From Sporobacter termitidis DSM 10068 (GTDB lineage Bacteria; Bacillota; Clostridia; Oscillospirales; Oscillospiraceae), in NCBI RefSeq assembly GCF_900130065.1, contig NZ_FQXV01000012.1, forward strand, positions 79,730-143,729: 64,000 bases of DNA. The letters run 5' to 3'. Each line of letters opens with the position of its first letter. Positions within the stretch are counted from its first letter, which is position 1. Positions 25,992 through 34,749 of the stretch are shown in pieces. A model generated the notes under the pieces. That model was not told where the DNA came from. It searched no databases and saw only the letters and a program-made list of their open reading frames with translations. The position numbers were made by a program, and so were the translations under genes.

Positions 25992-27197
25992 TCACGCTTT
26001 GACAGCCTGTGCGCAGCCGTTGAAGCGCGCAAAGCGCTGAAGCTGCGCGGCCAGCTGCCGGTCAAAACGCTTTGATTGCTGAAAGCCCGGCTCCGGCCAG
26101 AAGTTTTTGACGAGGAGCCGCGCCGCCTTCCTGTCGGCCTCCAGCTCGATCCGGCCGGCGAAGGCGCCGCCGTAAAGCACCGGCAGCACGTAGTAGCCGA
26201 ACCTGCGCTGGCTGACCGGCGTGTAAATCTCCCACTTGTAGTCAAAATCGAACAGCGCTTTGATGAGCTTTCTGTCCCACAGCATATTGTCCAGCGGGGC
26301 GAGAAGCTCCAGCCGGCCGTGCCCGCCGCCGCCCTCCAGTATCTCACGCGCGAGGGGCTCGTCCTCCCCCTGTAAATAAAGCGGCGCCGACAGGCCGTCC
26401 ACCCGGCAGGCGATGAGCCTGTCCTCCTCCAGGAGCCGGGAGAACGCGCTGTTCCGCTTTTCCGCCGTCAGCCCGCCAATACCGAGCCAGGCGTCGGAGG
26501 GCCTGTTCCAGAGCAGGCCGACGGCGCCGACGCGCCGGGCGATCATCCAGCGGATGAAGTCCGCCTCGGTCTCGTTCGGGTCCGCCGCGCTCAGGATGCC
26601 GGCGCCCAGGGCATCGGACGCCAGGGTATAATACTTCATCGTCCCCTTTTTGTGGTGCAGGACGAGCTCGCCCCGGAAGTAGAGCGTCTCCAGCGCGGCC
26701 CTGGACAGCGGCGCGGGGTTCCAGGACCAGTCCACCTTTCCGGCGCAGTCGATGCCCGCCGAGGCCGCGTTCAGCGCGGCCACATCCCTGGAGCAGACGA
26801 AGCCCCGCTTCCGGATCAGCTCCTTTACCGGGCCGGCCACCGCCTCCACCAGCTCCCGGCTGTGCCCGTGCTCGGCGTTGTGCCGCCGCGTGCGGGCGAA
26901 GTATTTCCAGTCTTCGGCGGCGATAATGGCCATGTTCTTGTCGAAATAGTCCACCAGCGCCCTGTCCTCGTACAAAAGCGCGTTCAGCAGCTCCTTCGTA
27001 AAGCCGGCCACCCGGGAAAACAGGACAAGCTCCGCGTTTTTCCCGCAGATGTCGATGGGGTCGTACTGAACGCATCCGGCCTGGCGGATAAAGTCCAAAA
27101 CGCCCTGCCTGCCGCTGAATTTGTGCGCGCCCGAAAGCCCCTGCTTTGCCAGCATGAACCGCCGGGCCTGTTCTACCGTAAACGCGTATGTTTTCAT
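25992..27197 (-). CDS. YcaQ-like winged-helix DNA glycosylase
   Basis: 401 residues, the usual length of the DUF1006/YcaQ (AlkZ-like) family of interstrand crosslink glycosylases. Conserved stretches seen: VEQARRFMLAKQGL at the start, FIRQAGCVQYDPIDI near 35-50 (a Q-x-D-type active site region), EDRALVDYFDKNMAIIAAEDW and LDNMLWDRKLIKALFDFDYKWEIYTP split over the C-terminal part. The gene forms a likely two-gene unit with the downstream pucR-like regulator. Substrate specificity is inferred from the family only. Confidence 0.85.
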   Translation of the reverse strand: MKTYAFTVEQARRFMLAKQGLSGAHKFSGRQGVLDFIRQAGCVQYDPIDICGKNAELVLFSRVAGFTKELLNALLYEDRALVDYFDKNMAIIAAEDWKYFARTRRHNAEHGHSRELVEAVAGPVKELIRKRGFVCSRDVAALNAASAGIDCAGKVDWSWNPAPLSRAALETLYFRGELVLHHKKGTMKYYTLASDALGAGILSAADPNETEADFIRWMIARRVGAVGLLWNRPSDAWLGIGGLTAEKRNSAFSRLLEEDRLIACRVDGLSAPLYLQGEDEPLAREILEGGGGHGRLELLAPLDNMLWDRKLIKALFDFDYKWEIYTPVSQRRFGYYVLPVLYGGAFAGRIELEADRKAARLLVKNFWPEPGFQQSKRFDRQLAAQLQRFARFNGCAQAVKA

Positions 27198-27268
27198 GCG
27201 CGGCTCTCTTTCGAAATTTTAATCAGATAGATTTACTATATCATATTTACAGAATTTCACAAGAAAGT

Positions 27269-27313
27269 AAAAGGCCGGCGGCTCGCTTACATTCGCGAGG
27301 CGCCGGCTTTTTT
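27269..27313. terminator. Bidirectional terminator
   Basis: GCCGGCGGCTCGC / GCGAGGCGCCGGC stem with one bulge, A-run on the left and TTTTTT on the right. It ends the FMN_bind operon on the minus strand. Confidence 0.8.
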
Positions 27314-27353
27314 GCCGTATCGATTGTTTTTTGCCCGCCGTCCCCTGTCCGGT

Positions 27354-27800
27354 TCAGCCTCCGGCCTGCAGCAGGGCGTTTTGCACCGCCATGAGGTAGC
27401 CCTTGGAGGTCAGCGTGGCGCCGCTGATAACGTCCACCTGGAGGGACTGGTTTTTGACGACCCTGTCGTAGAGCGCGTCCCGGGCCGCGGTATCGTTATA
27501 CTTCATGGACTCCTCCAGCAGCCGGATGCTTACCACGCGGCCGCCCTGCACCGTCACCTGGGCGGAGTTGGCGCGCCAGCCGTACATGCCGCCCTGATAT
27601 CCGCCGGTATAGACGCCGTCCCTCAGCCGGCTGAAATCGGCCATATGAAGCGGGACGCCGGCGGCCTCCTTATGCTCCTTATCGATTTGCAGCCAGCCGA
27701 CGAGCGCGGCGGCGGCAATAACGACGGCGGCAAGGACGGCGATAAGACCGGCACGGCGCTTTTTCTTTTTTCCCGCGCGCACGGCGGCATTGTTTTTCAT
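27354..27800 (-). CDS. Membrane-anchored FMN-binding domain protein
   Basis: 148 residues. A basic N-terminus (AGKKKKRRAG) precedes one membrane segment (LIAVLAAVVIAAAALVGWL, about 19-37). The outside FMN_bind domain begins DGVYTGGYQGGMYGW and contains the covalent flavin attachment motif SGATLTSKGY near 124-133 (threonine as acceptor, D/S-GAT pattern). Such proteins relay electrons outside the membrane, as in RnfG or NqrC. It is 4 nt behind a flavodoxin gene, suggesting a small flavin redox pair controlled by the upstream TetR protein. Confidence 0.88.
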   Translation of the reverse strand: MKNNAAVRAGKKKKRRAGLIAVLAAVVIAAAALVGWLQIDKEHKEAAGVPLHMADFSRLRDGVYTGGYQGGMYGWRANSAQVTVQGGRVVSIRLLEESMKYNDTAARDALYDRVVKNQSLQVDVISGATLTSKGYLMAVQNALLQAGG

Positions 27801-27804
27801 CCCG

Positions 27805-28338
27805 TCACGCTTCTTTCAGCACTTTTTCCCGCAGCTTGCCGACGACGGTCCCGGTCAGGCGGCGCGCGGTCTCTTCACTGACACGGTAAGCGCCGATGTC
27901 CTTTGTGGTCGGCTTCGGGTCCTGGGGCAGCAGGTCGGCGATGTGGAGGTCAACGACCGCCTCGGGCGCCCGGCCCGTCTGCTTTTTGAGATTCGCGGAA
28001 AGCTTTGTGTTCGAGCCCAGGGAGCCGCCGCTCAGGGAAATGTAAGCGTACCTCTTCGCTTCCTTTTTGAGCCGGCGGAAATAGGCGCGGAACGGGAAGG
28101 CCGCCGTGCCCATCCAGACGGGCCCGACGAAGATCACAAGGTCGTACGGGGCCATACTTTCCGGCCCGGGGCGCACCTTCGGCGTCCGTCCGAGGACCAC
28201 GTCCCCGAAGATGGTGGCGTTGGTACGCCGCTTGTCTTCCGTAAGCCTGATGTGCTCGGCCGGGAGCGCCCCGGCAACGCCTTTGGCCAGGACCTCGTTA
28301 TTGCCGGTGAGCGAGTATGATATCACCGCGATTTTCAT
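27805..28338 (-). CDS. Flavodoxin family protein
   Basis: 177 residues. The FMN phosphate loop is SYSLTGNNEVLAKGVA at 7-22 (T/S-x-T-G-N pattern). The rest shows the alternating strand-helix pattern: YDLVIFVGPVWMGTAAFPFRAYF and YAYISLSGGSLGSN. ATG 28338 is preferred over 28347 because GAAAGG is then 9 nt upstream. It lies between tetR and FMN_bind on the same strand. Long-chain flavodoxin-like reductase function is possible; partner proteins are not known. Confidence 0.85.
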   Translation of the reverse strand: MKIAVISYSLTGNNEVLAKGVAGALPAEHIRLTEDKRRTNATIFGDVVLGRTPKVRPGPESMAPYDLVIFVGPVWMGTAAFPFRAYFRRLKKEAKRYAYISLSGGSLGSNTKLSANLKKQTGRAPEAVVDLHIADLLPQDPKPTTKDIGAYRVSEETARRLTGTVVGKLREKVLKEA

Positions 28339-28370
28339 ATTTAACATCCTTTCTTTCGCCTGTTCTCCGT

Positions 28371-28952
28371 TCATGCCCCGGTATCCATCAGGCCCTTCAT
28401 TGTGAATTCCGACATGTAATCCAGCACCTGGGGGAAATAGTGCAGGCCGATTTCCGCCTTGTGGGTGTCCACGGACACGAGGGCGGCGAAGATGGCCATG
28501 ATCAGCTCCGGAGAAATATCGCGGCGCATTTTGCCGTCGGCCTGCCATTTCCTGACCACGTCGATGAAGCTGTCGTACAGGAAATCCACGCACTCCACGG
28601 CGTTTTCCTCCCGGTAGTTCTGCTCGAGCTTCTGAAAAACCTCCCTGTTGTACCACTCCCTCAGGATGGGGTTTTCCAGCATCCCCCGGAGGTTTCGGCC
28701 GGTCATCTCCTTCATGACGGCCATGGGGTCTGCCTCCAGGTCCAGCGTATCCAGGATGCTCTTTTTCAGCCTGACGTTCTCCGCGTTGAACAGCTCCATA
28801 AAGAGCTGGTCCTTGGACGTGAAGTAATTATAAAACGTGCCGACGGCCATGCCGGCGGCCTTCATGATTTCCGCCACGCCGGTGTCCTTAAAGCCCCTGG
28901 CGCTGAACAATTCCTTCGCGCACCGTAAAATCTCCGCTTTTTTGTCGGTCAT
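28371..28952 (-). CDS. TetR family regulator
   Basis: 193 residues. N-terminal helix-turn-helix: AKELFSARGFKDTGVAEIM then MAVGTFYNYFTSKDQLF. The C-terminal 140 residues form the variable helical ligand domain. A perfect 13-bp-arm inverted repeat lies 34 nt upstream and is the likely operator for autoregulation and for control of the flavodoxin/FMN_bind genes that follow within 32 and 4 nt. Confidence 0.92.
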   Translation of the reverse strand: MTDKKAEILRCAKELFSARGFKDTGVAEIMKAAGMAVGTFYNYFTSKDQLFMELFNAENVRLKKSILDTLDLEADPMAVMKEMTGRNLRGMLENPILREWYNREVFQKLEQNYREENAVECVDFLYDSFIDVVRKWQADGKMRRDISPELIMAIFAALVSVDTHKAEIGLHYFPQVLDYMSEFTMKGLMDTGA

Positions 28953-28985
28953 GCTTCGGCCTCCCGCTTTGGTTTGCTGGTTTGT

Positions 28986-29017
28986 ATCTGAATGAATATT
29001 TTTTTATTCATTCAGAT
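28986..29017. promoter_or_regulatory. TetR-type operator
   Basis: Perfect arms ATCTGAATGAATA / TATTCATTCAGAT with a 6-T spacer. The TGAATGA half is typical of TetR targets. It is located directly upstream of tetR. Confidence 0.85.
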
Positions 29018-29196
29018 AGTAGCATAAGAAAAGAGCCCCGTCAAGGGGCCCCGGAAATTTTATCACGATGTGCCGCGCGGCATTGCAGTTGCCCTGCCGC
29101 GCCAACGGGAGTGGCGTGCCGGGGTCGTCACGCCCTACGCATAGCATAACGGCATCCCATAGTCCCCGTACCGTGTCATTCCTGTAGTCCATACTA

Positions 29197-29225
29197 TGTC
29201 ATTCCCGCGAAGGCGGGAATCCAGG
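29197..29225 (+). repeat. Palindromic ATTCCCGCG unit, single copy
   Basis: Same family as 3555-3583. It is followed at once by a CTTCCCC..GGGGAAG hairpin block (29232-29338) that resembles the interior of the 240-bp MITE. Confidence 0.85.
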
Positions 29226-29231
29226 CCTTCC

Positions 29232-29338
29232 CCGACAGGGGAAGGCGGCGCGAAGCGCCGGATGGATGACTCCCGGCGCGCCAGCAAGGCCCCTCATCAG
29301 TCGGCTGCGCCGACAGCTTCCCCCAGGGGAAGCCTTGG
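29232..29338. repeat. MITE-interior-like fragment
   Basis: CTTCCCCGACAGGGGAAG, then CCCTCATCAGTCGGCTGCGC and CTTCCCCCAGGGGAAGCC. It matches the inside of 17658-17897 without the terminal inverted repeats. Confidence 0.6.
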
Positions 29339-29350
29339 GGACGCGGGCGC

Positions 29351-30739
29351 TTATTGCGGCAGCGTGACGATGAATTCGCTGCCTTCGCCGGGGGCGCTCT
29401 TTGCCGTGACGCTCCCGCCGTGGGCGGTGACGATGGATTTGACGATGGCGAGCCCGATGCCGCTGCCGCCGGTGTCGCGGCTGCGGGACTTGTCGGCCCG
29501 GTAAAAGCGCTCGAAGATATACGGCAGGTCCTCCGGCGCGATGCCGGCGCCTGTATCGCGGACGGAGATGCAAACGCCGCCGTCGCCCTCGGACGCGGCA
29601 ACCTCGATCCGGCCGCCGGGGGGCGTATATTTCACGGCGTTTGACAGGAGGTTCACCAAAACCTGCGTCAGCTTGTCCCTGTCGGCGGACACGGCGATAT
29701 CCGGCAGGTCCGCTCCGAGCGTGATGCGCTTGGCGGCAAGCTCGCTTTCAAAGCAATCCGCCGCCCGCCGGACAAGGGCGTGGAGGTCCACGGGCTCTTT
29801 TTGGAGGGCGCGGGTCCCGCCCTCGATCCGGGCGAGATTTTCAAGGTCGGCAACGAGCTTTGACAGGCGGACGGTCTCCTCGTGGCAGCTTTTGAGCCGC
29901 GCCGCGTCGGGCGCCCAGACGCCGTCCAGCATGGCCTCCAGATGGCTTTGCAGGTTTGCCATGGGGGTGCGCAGCTCGTGGGCCACGTCGGCGGTGAGCC
30001 GCTTGCGGAGCGACTCCTGCTTTTCCAGCTTTTCGGCCAGCGTGTTGATGGCGCCGGCCAGCGCGGCGAGCTCCGCCGTCGTCGAATCCTCTTGCAGGCG
30101 GCTTTCGTAATCGCCGTCCGAGATGCGGTCCGCTGTCCGGATGACGTTGGAGATCGGCTCCGCCAGGCGCTTTGCCATGACGGCGCCGGCGACGAGGGCC
30201 GCGCCGCCCACCAGCGCCATGGCCAGCAGGATGAGAAGATTCAGGGTGTTTAAGTAGCGGATGTCATTGTCCGTGTAAAAATACGGCCCGTAATAGCCGA
30301 TAGTCACGGTACCGACGGTTTTGCCGCCTGAGACCACGCCGTAGGTCTTCTCGGTATAGCCCCCGTCGAAGCCGGCGTCCTGGCGAAGCATGTTGGCGGC
30401 CATCGCGTCGAGCATGGCCGCGCACAGACCGCTGTTATGGACCCGGGCGTCCCACAACACGGCGCCGGCGCTGTTGCTGACGCGGAGGATGAGCCCGTCG
30501 CTCATAGCCCCAATGCCGATGCTTTCAAGGCCGCCGATATCCCACCGGCCGCCCCAGTCGGCGTAGCGGACAGAGAGCGTCGAGACGATCTCGGTGTTTT
30601 TACGGCTTAAATTATCGATGACGTAGCTTGCAAACTGCTTTTTCAGGATGACGTTGGCCAGGACGCCCAGGAGCGTGAACGTCAAAAGCGTCAGCAGGAG
30701 AAAGGCCGCTGTGAGCTTAAACCGCAGTGACCGCTTCAT
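29351..30739 (-). CDS. Sensor histidine kinase
   Basis: 462 residues. Two membrane segments (about 8-32 and 167-188) enclose an extracellular sensor of about 130 residues containing HNSGLCAAMLDAMAANM, a stretch with His, Cys and Met that could bind copper. Then a HAMP linker (about 190-243), HisKA with H254 in ADVAHELRTPM, and HATPase with NLLSNAVKYTPPGG, DTGAGIAPEDLPYIFERF and GSGIGLAIV. Start overlaps the regulator stop by 4 nt. It ends the csoR-copA-copZ-regulator-kinase run, so copper or envelope sensing is plausible but not shown. Confidence 0.93.
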   Translation of the reverse strand: MKRSLRFKLTAAFLLLTLLTFTLLGVLANVILKKQFASYVIDNLSRKNTEIVSTLSVRYADWGGRWDIGGLESIGIGAMSDGLILRVSNSAGAVLWDARVHNSGLCAAMLDAMAANMLRQDAGFDGGYTEKTYGVVSGGKTVGTVTIGYYGPYFYTDNDIRYLNTLNLLILLAMALVGGAALVAGAVMAKRLAEPISNVIRTADRISDGDYESRLQEDSTTAELAALAGAINTLAEKLEKQESLRKRLTADVAHELRTPMANLQSHLEAMLDGVWAPDAARLKSCHEETVRLSKLVADLENLARIEGGTRALQKEPVDLHALVRRAADCFESELAAKRITLGADLPDIAVSADRDKLTQVLVNLLSNAVKYTPPGGRIEVAASEGDGGVCISVRDTGAGIAPEDLPYIFERFYRADKSRSRDTGGSGIGLAIVKSIVTAHGGSVTAKSAPGEGSEFIVTLPQ

Positions 30740-31431
30740 CCGGCGCCCCCGATCTTGTAGCCGACCCCGTGGACGGTCAGCAGATAGCGGGGCGACCGGC
30801 CGCCGTCGCCCAGCTTCTGCCGGATGTTTTTGATGTGCGTGTCGATGACCCTGTCGTAGCCGTCAAAATCCTCGCCCAGCGCCAGCTCTATAAGCTCCGC
30901 CCGGGTAAAGGTCTTTTTCGGGTATTTGGCCAGCGTCAGCAGGATGCCGAACTCATTGGGCGTCAGGGGCACCGGCGCGCCGGCCTTCAGCACCTCGCGG
31001 GTGCGCGCGTCGATGACCACCTCGCCGCCGTACAGCTCGTACGTCTCCAGCGGCGGCGGCGCCGGCGCGCGCCGCAGCACGGCCTCCACGCGGGCAATGA
31101 GCTGGCGGGGCGAAAACGGCTTTGTGACGTAGTCGTCGGCGCCGATGGAGAGCCCGCCGACCACGTCGGCGTCCTCCACCTTCGCCGTCAGCATGATGAT
31201 CGGGACGGCCGAATTTTTCCGGAGCTCCCGGCAGACCTCCTCGCCCGTCATGTCGGGCAGCATCAGGTCCAGGATGACGAGGGCGGGACTGCGCTCGTTA
31301 AAGCGGCGCAGGGCGTCGCCCCCGCTGTGGGCCCGGATGGCCGTATACCCCGATCTTTCCAGATAGGAGCTCACGACCTCGGTGATTTTGGCCTCGTCAT
31401 CCACGACGAGGACGGTTTTTCCCTGCGTCAT
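30736..31431 (-). CDS. OmpR family response regulator
   Basis: 231 residues. The receiver domain has acidic DD at 11-12, phosphoacceptor D55 (LVILDLMLPD) and K in DYVTKPFSP. The C-terminal winged helix (about 130-228) reads LTPNEFGILLTLAKYPKKTFTRAELI and DTHIKNIRQKLGD. It overlaps the kinase gene by 4 nt (ATGA-type) and starts 26 nt after copZ. It probably responds to the same signal as the metal operon it is attached to. Confidence 0.95.
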   Translation of the reverse strand: MTQGKTVLVVDDEAKITEVVSSYLERSGYTAIRAHSGGDALRRFNERSPALVILDLMLPDMTGEEVCRELRKNSAVPIIMLTAKVEDADVVGGLSIGADDYVTKPFSPRQLIARVEAVLRRAPAPPPLETYELYGGEVVIDARTREVLKAGAPVPLTPNEFGILLTLAKYPKKTFTRAELIELALGEDFDGYDRVIDTHIKNIRQKLGDGGRSPRYLLTVHGVGYKIGGAG

Positions 31432-31457
31432 CCGCGCGCCTCCCTGTCAGGCCGCCG

Positions 31458-31667
31458 TCACGCGACGACGTCGTAGCCCTCGTGCTCGATCGTTTCCCGG
31501 ATTTTAACGGCGTCGAGCACCGTGGGGTCCAGCTCGACGGTGACCGTCTTGTCCTGGAGGCTCACGCCGACGCTTTTGACCCCCGTCAGATTCCCGACCG
31601 CTTTCTTGATCCTGTTTTCACAGTGGCTGCAGGACATGCCTTCTACCTTGAGGACGATGTTTTGCAT
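31458..31667 (-). CDS. copZ: Copper chaperone CopZ
   Basis: 69 residues, a single heavy-metal-associated domain with MSCSHCENRIKKAV (Cu(I) ligands in the CxxC). It shuttles Cu(I) in the cytosol to CopA or CsoR. ATG 31667 follows AGGAGAA; an upstream in-frame codon at 31721 would add 18 non-HMA residues and is unlikely. It starts 50 nt after the copA stop. Confidence 0.93.
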   Translation of the reverse strand: MQNIVLKVEGMSCSHCENRIKKAVGNLTGVKSVGVSLQDKTVTVELDPTVLDAVKIRETIEHEGYDVVA

Positions 31668-31717
31668 TGTAAATTCTCCTTTGATTTGATTGAAGTGAAT
31701 GAATCGGGCTTTGCCCG

Positions 31718-34183
31718 TCATTGCCTGACTTTAAAGCGCTTGAGGCGCAGGGCGTTGGTGACCACCGACACGGAGGAGAACGCCATCGCCGCCCCGGCGA
31801 AGATCGGGGACAGCAGAGGCCCGCCGAACAGATACACCACCCCGGCGGCGAAGGGGATGCCGATGGTGTTGTAAATAAACGCCCAGAAGAGGTTTTGCCT
31901 GATGTTCCTGATGGTGGCGCGGGACAGCGCCACGGCGGCGGGCACCTCGTTGAGGTCGCCGCGCATGAGCACCACGTCGGCGGATTCCACCGCCACGTCC
32001 GTGCCCGTGCCGATGGCGAGGCCCACGTCGGCCTGGACGAGGGCCGGGGCGTCGTTGATGCCGTCGCCGACCATGGCGACCTTCCGCCCGGCCTCCTGGA
32101 GCCTTTTGACCTCGCCGGCCTTGTCCTGGGGCAGCACGTCGGACAGGACGTTGTCGACGCCCACCTCGCCGGCGATGGCCTGGGCCGTGGCCTTATTGTC
32201 GCCCGTGATCATCCAGACCTGGATGCCGAGCTTTTTAAGCCTCTCGATGGCCGCGCGGCTGGAGGGCTTGACCGTGTCGGAGGCCGCCATCAGCGCCATG
32301 AGCTGCCCGCCGGCGGCGATATACATGAGCGTCCGGCCGGCGCCGGAGAGCGCCTCGGCGTCCCTGTCCGCCGCGGCGGTATCGATATTATTTTCCCGCA
32401 TGAGCTTTAAGTTGCCGGCCAGGACGCGGACGCCGCCCACTAAAGCGTCGATGCCGCGTCCGGGCACCGCCTTGAAGCTCTCGGGCTTCGTCAGGTCAAG
32501 GCCTCTCGTTTCGGCGTCCTCGACGATGGCGCGGGCGATGGGGTGCTCGGAGCCGCGCTCGCTGGAGGCTGCCAGCGCCAGCGCGCCGGCCTCGTCGTAG
32601 GCCCCGTAAAGCCGGATATCGGTCAGGCGGGGCTTTCCCTCGGTGATGGTGCCCGTTTTGTCCAGCACGACGGTGTCGATTTTGTGGGTCGTCTCCAGCG
32701 CCTCGCCGCCCTTTATCAGGATGCCCAGCTCCGCGCCCTTTCCGGTGCCCACCATGATGGCCGTCGGCGTAGCGAGCCCCAAGGCGCACGGGCAAGCGAT
32801 GACGAGGACGGAGACGAAAATCGTCAGGACGAAGTTGAAGTCCTTGCCGCCGAGCGCCCACGCCACCGCCGCCACGACGGCAATGCCCAGAACCACCGGC
32901 ACGAACCAGCCGGAGACAACGTCCGCCAGCTTGGCGATGGGCGCCTTTTTGCCCTGGGCGTCCTCCACCAGCCTGATGATCTTGGACAGGGCCGTGTCGC
33001 CGCCGACGCGGGTGGCCTTAAACCGGACGAGCCCCTCGCCGTTGATGCTGCCGCCGGTGACCTCGCTGCCGGGCTGCTTGTCAACAGGCAGGCTCTCGCC
33101 CGTCAGCATCGATTCGTCCGCCGTGGTGACGCCGTCCACGACGACGCCGTCCACCGGGAAGGCCGCGCCGGGCCGCACCACGACGATATCGCCCACGGAC
33201 ACTTCGTCCAGCGGAACCTCCAGCTCCCTGCCATCCTTCTCCACGGTGGCCGTGGTGGGCCGGAGCTGCAGGAGCTTTTTGATGGCGTCGGACGTCTTGC
33301 CCTTGCTGGCGGCCTCCAGATACTTGCCGAGCATGACGAGGGTGATGACGACGGCGGCCGACTCAAAGTAGAGCGACATGGCAAACATCTCGTCCCCCAG
33401 GTAAACACGCACCGTGGCGAACAGGCTGTACAAAAACGCGCTGCCCGTGCCGATGGCCACCAGCGTGTCCATATTCGGCGCGCCCTTGAAAAGCGTTTTG
33501 AAGCCCCTGGTGAAAAACCGGCTGCCGGCAATAATGACCGGGATCGTCAAAAAGAGCTGCACAAGGGCGAAAACGAGCGGATGCGCCTGGGGACTCATGA
33601 ACTGCGGGATCGGTATATGGAGCCCCGGGAACATGTGGGACATGGCGATGTACAGGACCGGCGCGGCGAAGACGGCCGCCGTAATGAGGCGGTTGCGCAT
33701 ATTTCGGAGCTCGCGGGCGCGTCTCTCCTGCTCGAAATCCCTGGTTTTCTCCCCCTCGATGTCCCGAGGGGTGTAGCCCGCGTCCTCGATGGCCGCCTTG
33801 AGCTCGCTGAGCTTGACCTTTGACGGGTCATATTCAAAGACGCCGCGGCCGGTGGTGAGGTTCACCTGCGCGTCCGCGACGCCGTCCAGGCGCTTTGTCA
33901 CGCGCTCCACGGCGGCCGAACAGGCCGCGCAGGTCATGCCCTCCACCATCAGCTCGACCTTTTTGGTGCGGGGCTCGTCGACGAGGCCGTATCCGGCGTC
34001 CTCCACGGCCTTTTTGATCGTATCAAAGCTCAGGCGCGCCTCGTCGTAAACCACGTCCATTTTCTCGGTGGCGATGTTCACCTCGCTGGTCTCGACGCCC
34101 TCGAGCCTGGAGACGGCCCTCTTGACGGCGGCGGCGCAGGCCGCGCACGTCATCCCCGTGACGGGGTATGTTTTAGTTGTCAT
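31718..34183 (-). CDS. copA: Cu(I)-exporting P-type ATPase CopA
   Basis: 821 residues. Two N-terminal metal-binding domains (GMTCAACAAAV at about 11 and GMTCAACSAAV near 80), eight membrane helices, the translocation motif CPC in VIACPCALGLATP, phosphorylation site DKTGTITEG, SEHPIARAI with the HP pair, and hinge GDGINDAPALVQADVG. All are intact, so it should pump Cu(I) out of the cytosol. ATG 34183 has AGGAAAAAG in front; an earlier in-frame codon adds nine residues without a ribosome site. It lies between csoR and copZ in one operon. Confidence 0.96.
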   Translation of the reverse strand: MTTKTYPVTGMTCAACAAAVKRAVSRLEGVETSEVNIATEKMDVVYDEARLSFDTIKKAVEDAGYGLVDEPRTKKVELMVEGMTCAACSAAVERVTKRLDGVADAQVNLTTGRGVFEYDPSKVKLSELKAAIEDAGYTPRDIEGEKTRDFEQERRARELRNMRNRLITAAVFAAPVLYIAMSHMFPGLHIPIPQFMSPQAHPLVFALVQLFLTIPVIIAGSRFFTRGFKTLFKGAPNMDTLVAIGTGSAFLYSLFATVRVYLGDEMFAMSLYFESAAVVITLVMLGKYLEAASKGKTSDAIKKLLQLRPTTATVEKDGRELEVPLDEVSVGDIVVVRPGAAFPVDGVVVDGVTTADESMLTGESLPVDKQPGSEVTGGSINGEGLVRFKATRVGGDTALSKIIRLVEDAQGKKAPIAKLADVVSGWFVPVVLGIAVVAAVAWALGGKDFNFVLTIFVSVLVIACPCALGLATPTAIMVGTGKGAELGILIKGGEALETTHKIDTVVLDKTGTITEGKPRLTDIRLYGAYDEAGALALAASSERGSEHPIARAIVEDAETRGLDLTKPESFKAVPGRGIDALVGGVRVLAGNLKLMRENNIDTAAADRDAEALSGAGRTLMYIAAGGQLMALMAASDTVKPSSRAAIERLKKLGIQVWMITGDNKATAQAIAGEVGVDNVLSDVLPQDKAGEVKRLQEAGRKVAMVGDGINDAPALVQADVGLAIGTGTDVAVESADVVLMRGDLNEVPAAVALSRATIRNIRQNLFWAFIYNTIGIPFAAGVVYLFGGPLLSPIFAGAAMAFSSVSVVTNALRLKRFKVRQ

Positions 34184-34210
34184 ATCTTTTTCCTGCCCTC
34201 TCTGGCACAA

Positions 34211-34495
34211 TCATGACCTGTCGATATACTTTTCAAGGATATAGATGATCTCGTCGATCTTCTCGTCTCCGCTGCCCTCGCTGACGGCGCTCAGGACACA
34301 GGAGTGCATGTGGTCCTTCAGTATTTTCATGTTGGCCTTTTTCAGAAGGGACTGCACGGCGAATATCTGCTTGGAGATATCGATACAGTACCGTTCCTCG
34401 TCGATCATTTTCAGGATCCCGTCGATCTGCCCGCGCGCGGTTTTCAGGCTGTTCATCACTTCGGAATCGTCCTTATGGCTGACCATCTTACTCAT
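34211..34495 (-). CDS. csoR: Copper-sensing repressor CsoR
   Basis: 94 residues. The all-helical CsoR/FrmR fold has the Cu(I) ligands C37, H62 and C66 (ERYCIDI and DHMHSCV). Helix 1 carries SLKTARGQIDGILKMI. It represses its own operon until Cu(I) binds. A second candidate start at 34486 has slightly better spacing from GGAG. The promoter and a GC-rich pseudo-palindromic operator lie just upstream. Confidence 0.93.
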   Translation of the reverse strand: MSKMVSHKDDSEVMNSLKTARGQIDGILKMIDEERYCIDISKQIFAVQSLLKKANMKILKDHMHSCVLSAVSEGSGDEKIDEIIYILEKYIDRS

Positions 34496-34505
34496 CTCCG
34501 TTTCG

Positions 34506-34532
34506 TACCCCTCCCCCTCTGCGGGTGGGGTC
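34506..34532. promoter_or_regulatory. Likely CsoR operator
   Basis: GTACCCC..GGGGT pseudo-palindrome of about 27 bp with C-rich and G-rich halves, like the published CsoR boxes (TACCCC..GGGGTA). It lies between the -10 and the csoR start codon. Confidence 0.6.
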
Positions 34533-34538
34533 AACCTC

Positions 34539-34567
34539 ATCTTAGCACACGCCGCCGGTTTTTGCAA
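34539..34567 (-). promoter_or_regulatory. Sigma-A promoter of the csoR operon
   Basis: Minus strand: -35 TTGCAA, 17-bp spacer, -10 TAAGAT, about 45 nt before csoR. Confidence 0.7.
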
Positions 34568-34673
34568 CCGGGAACGTCATTTTTTTCGTCCGCAGGTTTA
34601 TTATCGATTTAGCATGATAACCAATTATCGAGTTAAATCACTGTCATTTTTACCACGTTTTTTTCAATTTCTC

Positions 34674-34702
34674 TTGATTATACCGGACTAAATTGATATG
34701 AT
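34674..34702 (+). promoter_or_regulatory. Sigma-A promoter of the M24 peptidase
   Basis: -35 TTGATT, 17-bp spacer, -10 TATGAT, 47 nt before the ATG at 34750. Confidence 0.75.
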
Positions 34703-34749
34703 ATTGTAAATTTACCGTTAAATTCTCGAATAAGGTTGTTTTAGCGCTC

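Noticed and set aside
32543..33823. 426-codon plus-strand frame inside copA
   Set aside because: Antisense to an intact P-type ATPase; composition is Arg/His/Gly/Asp-rich without motifs.
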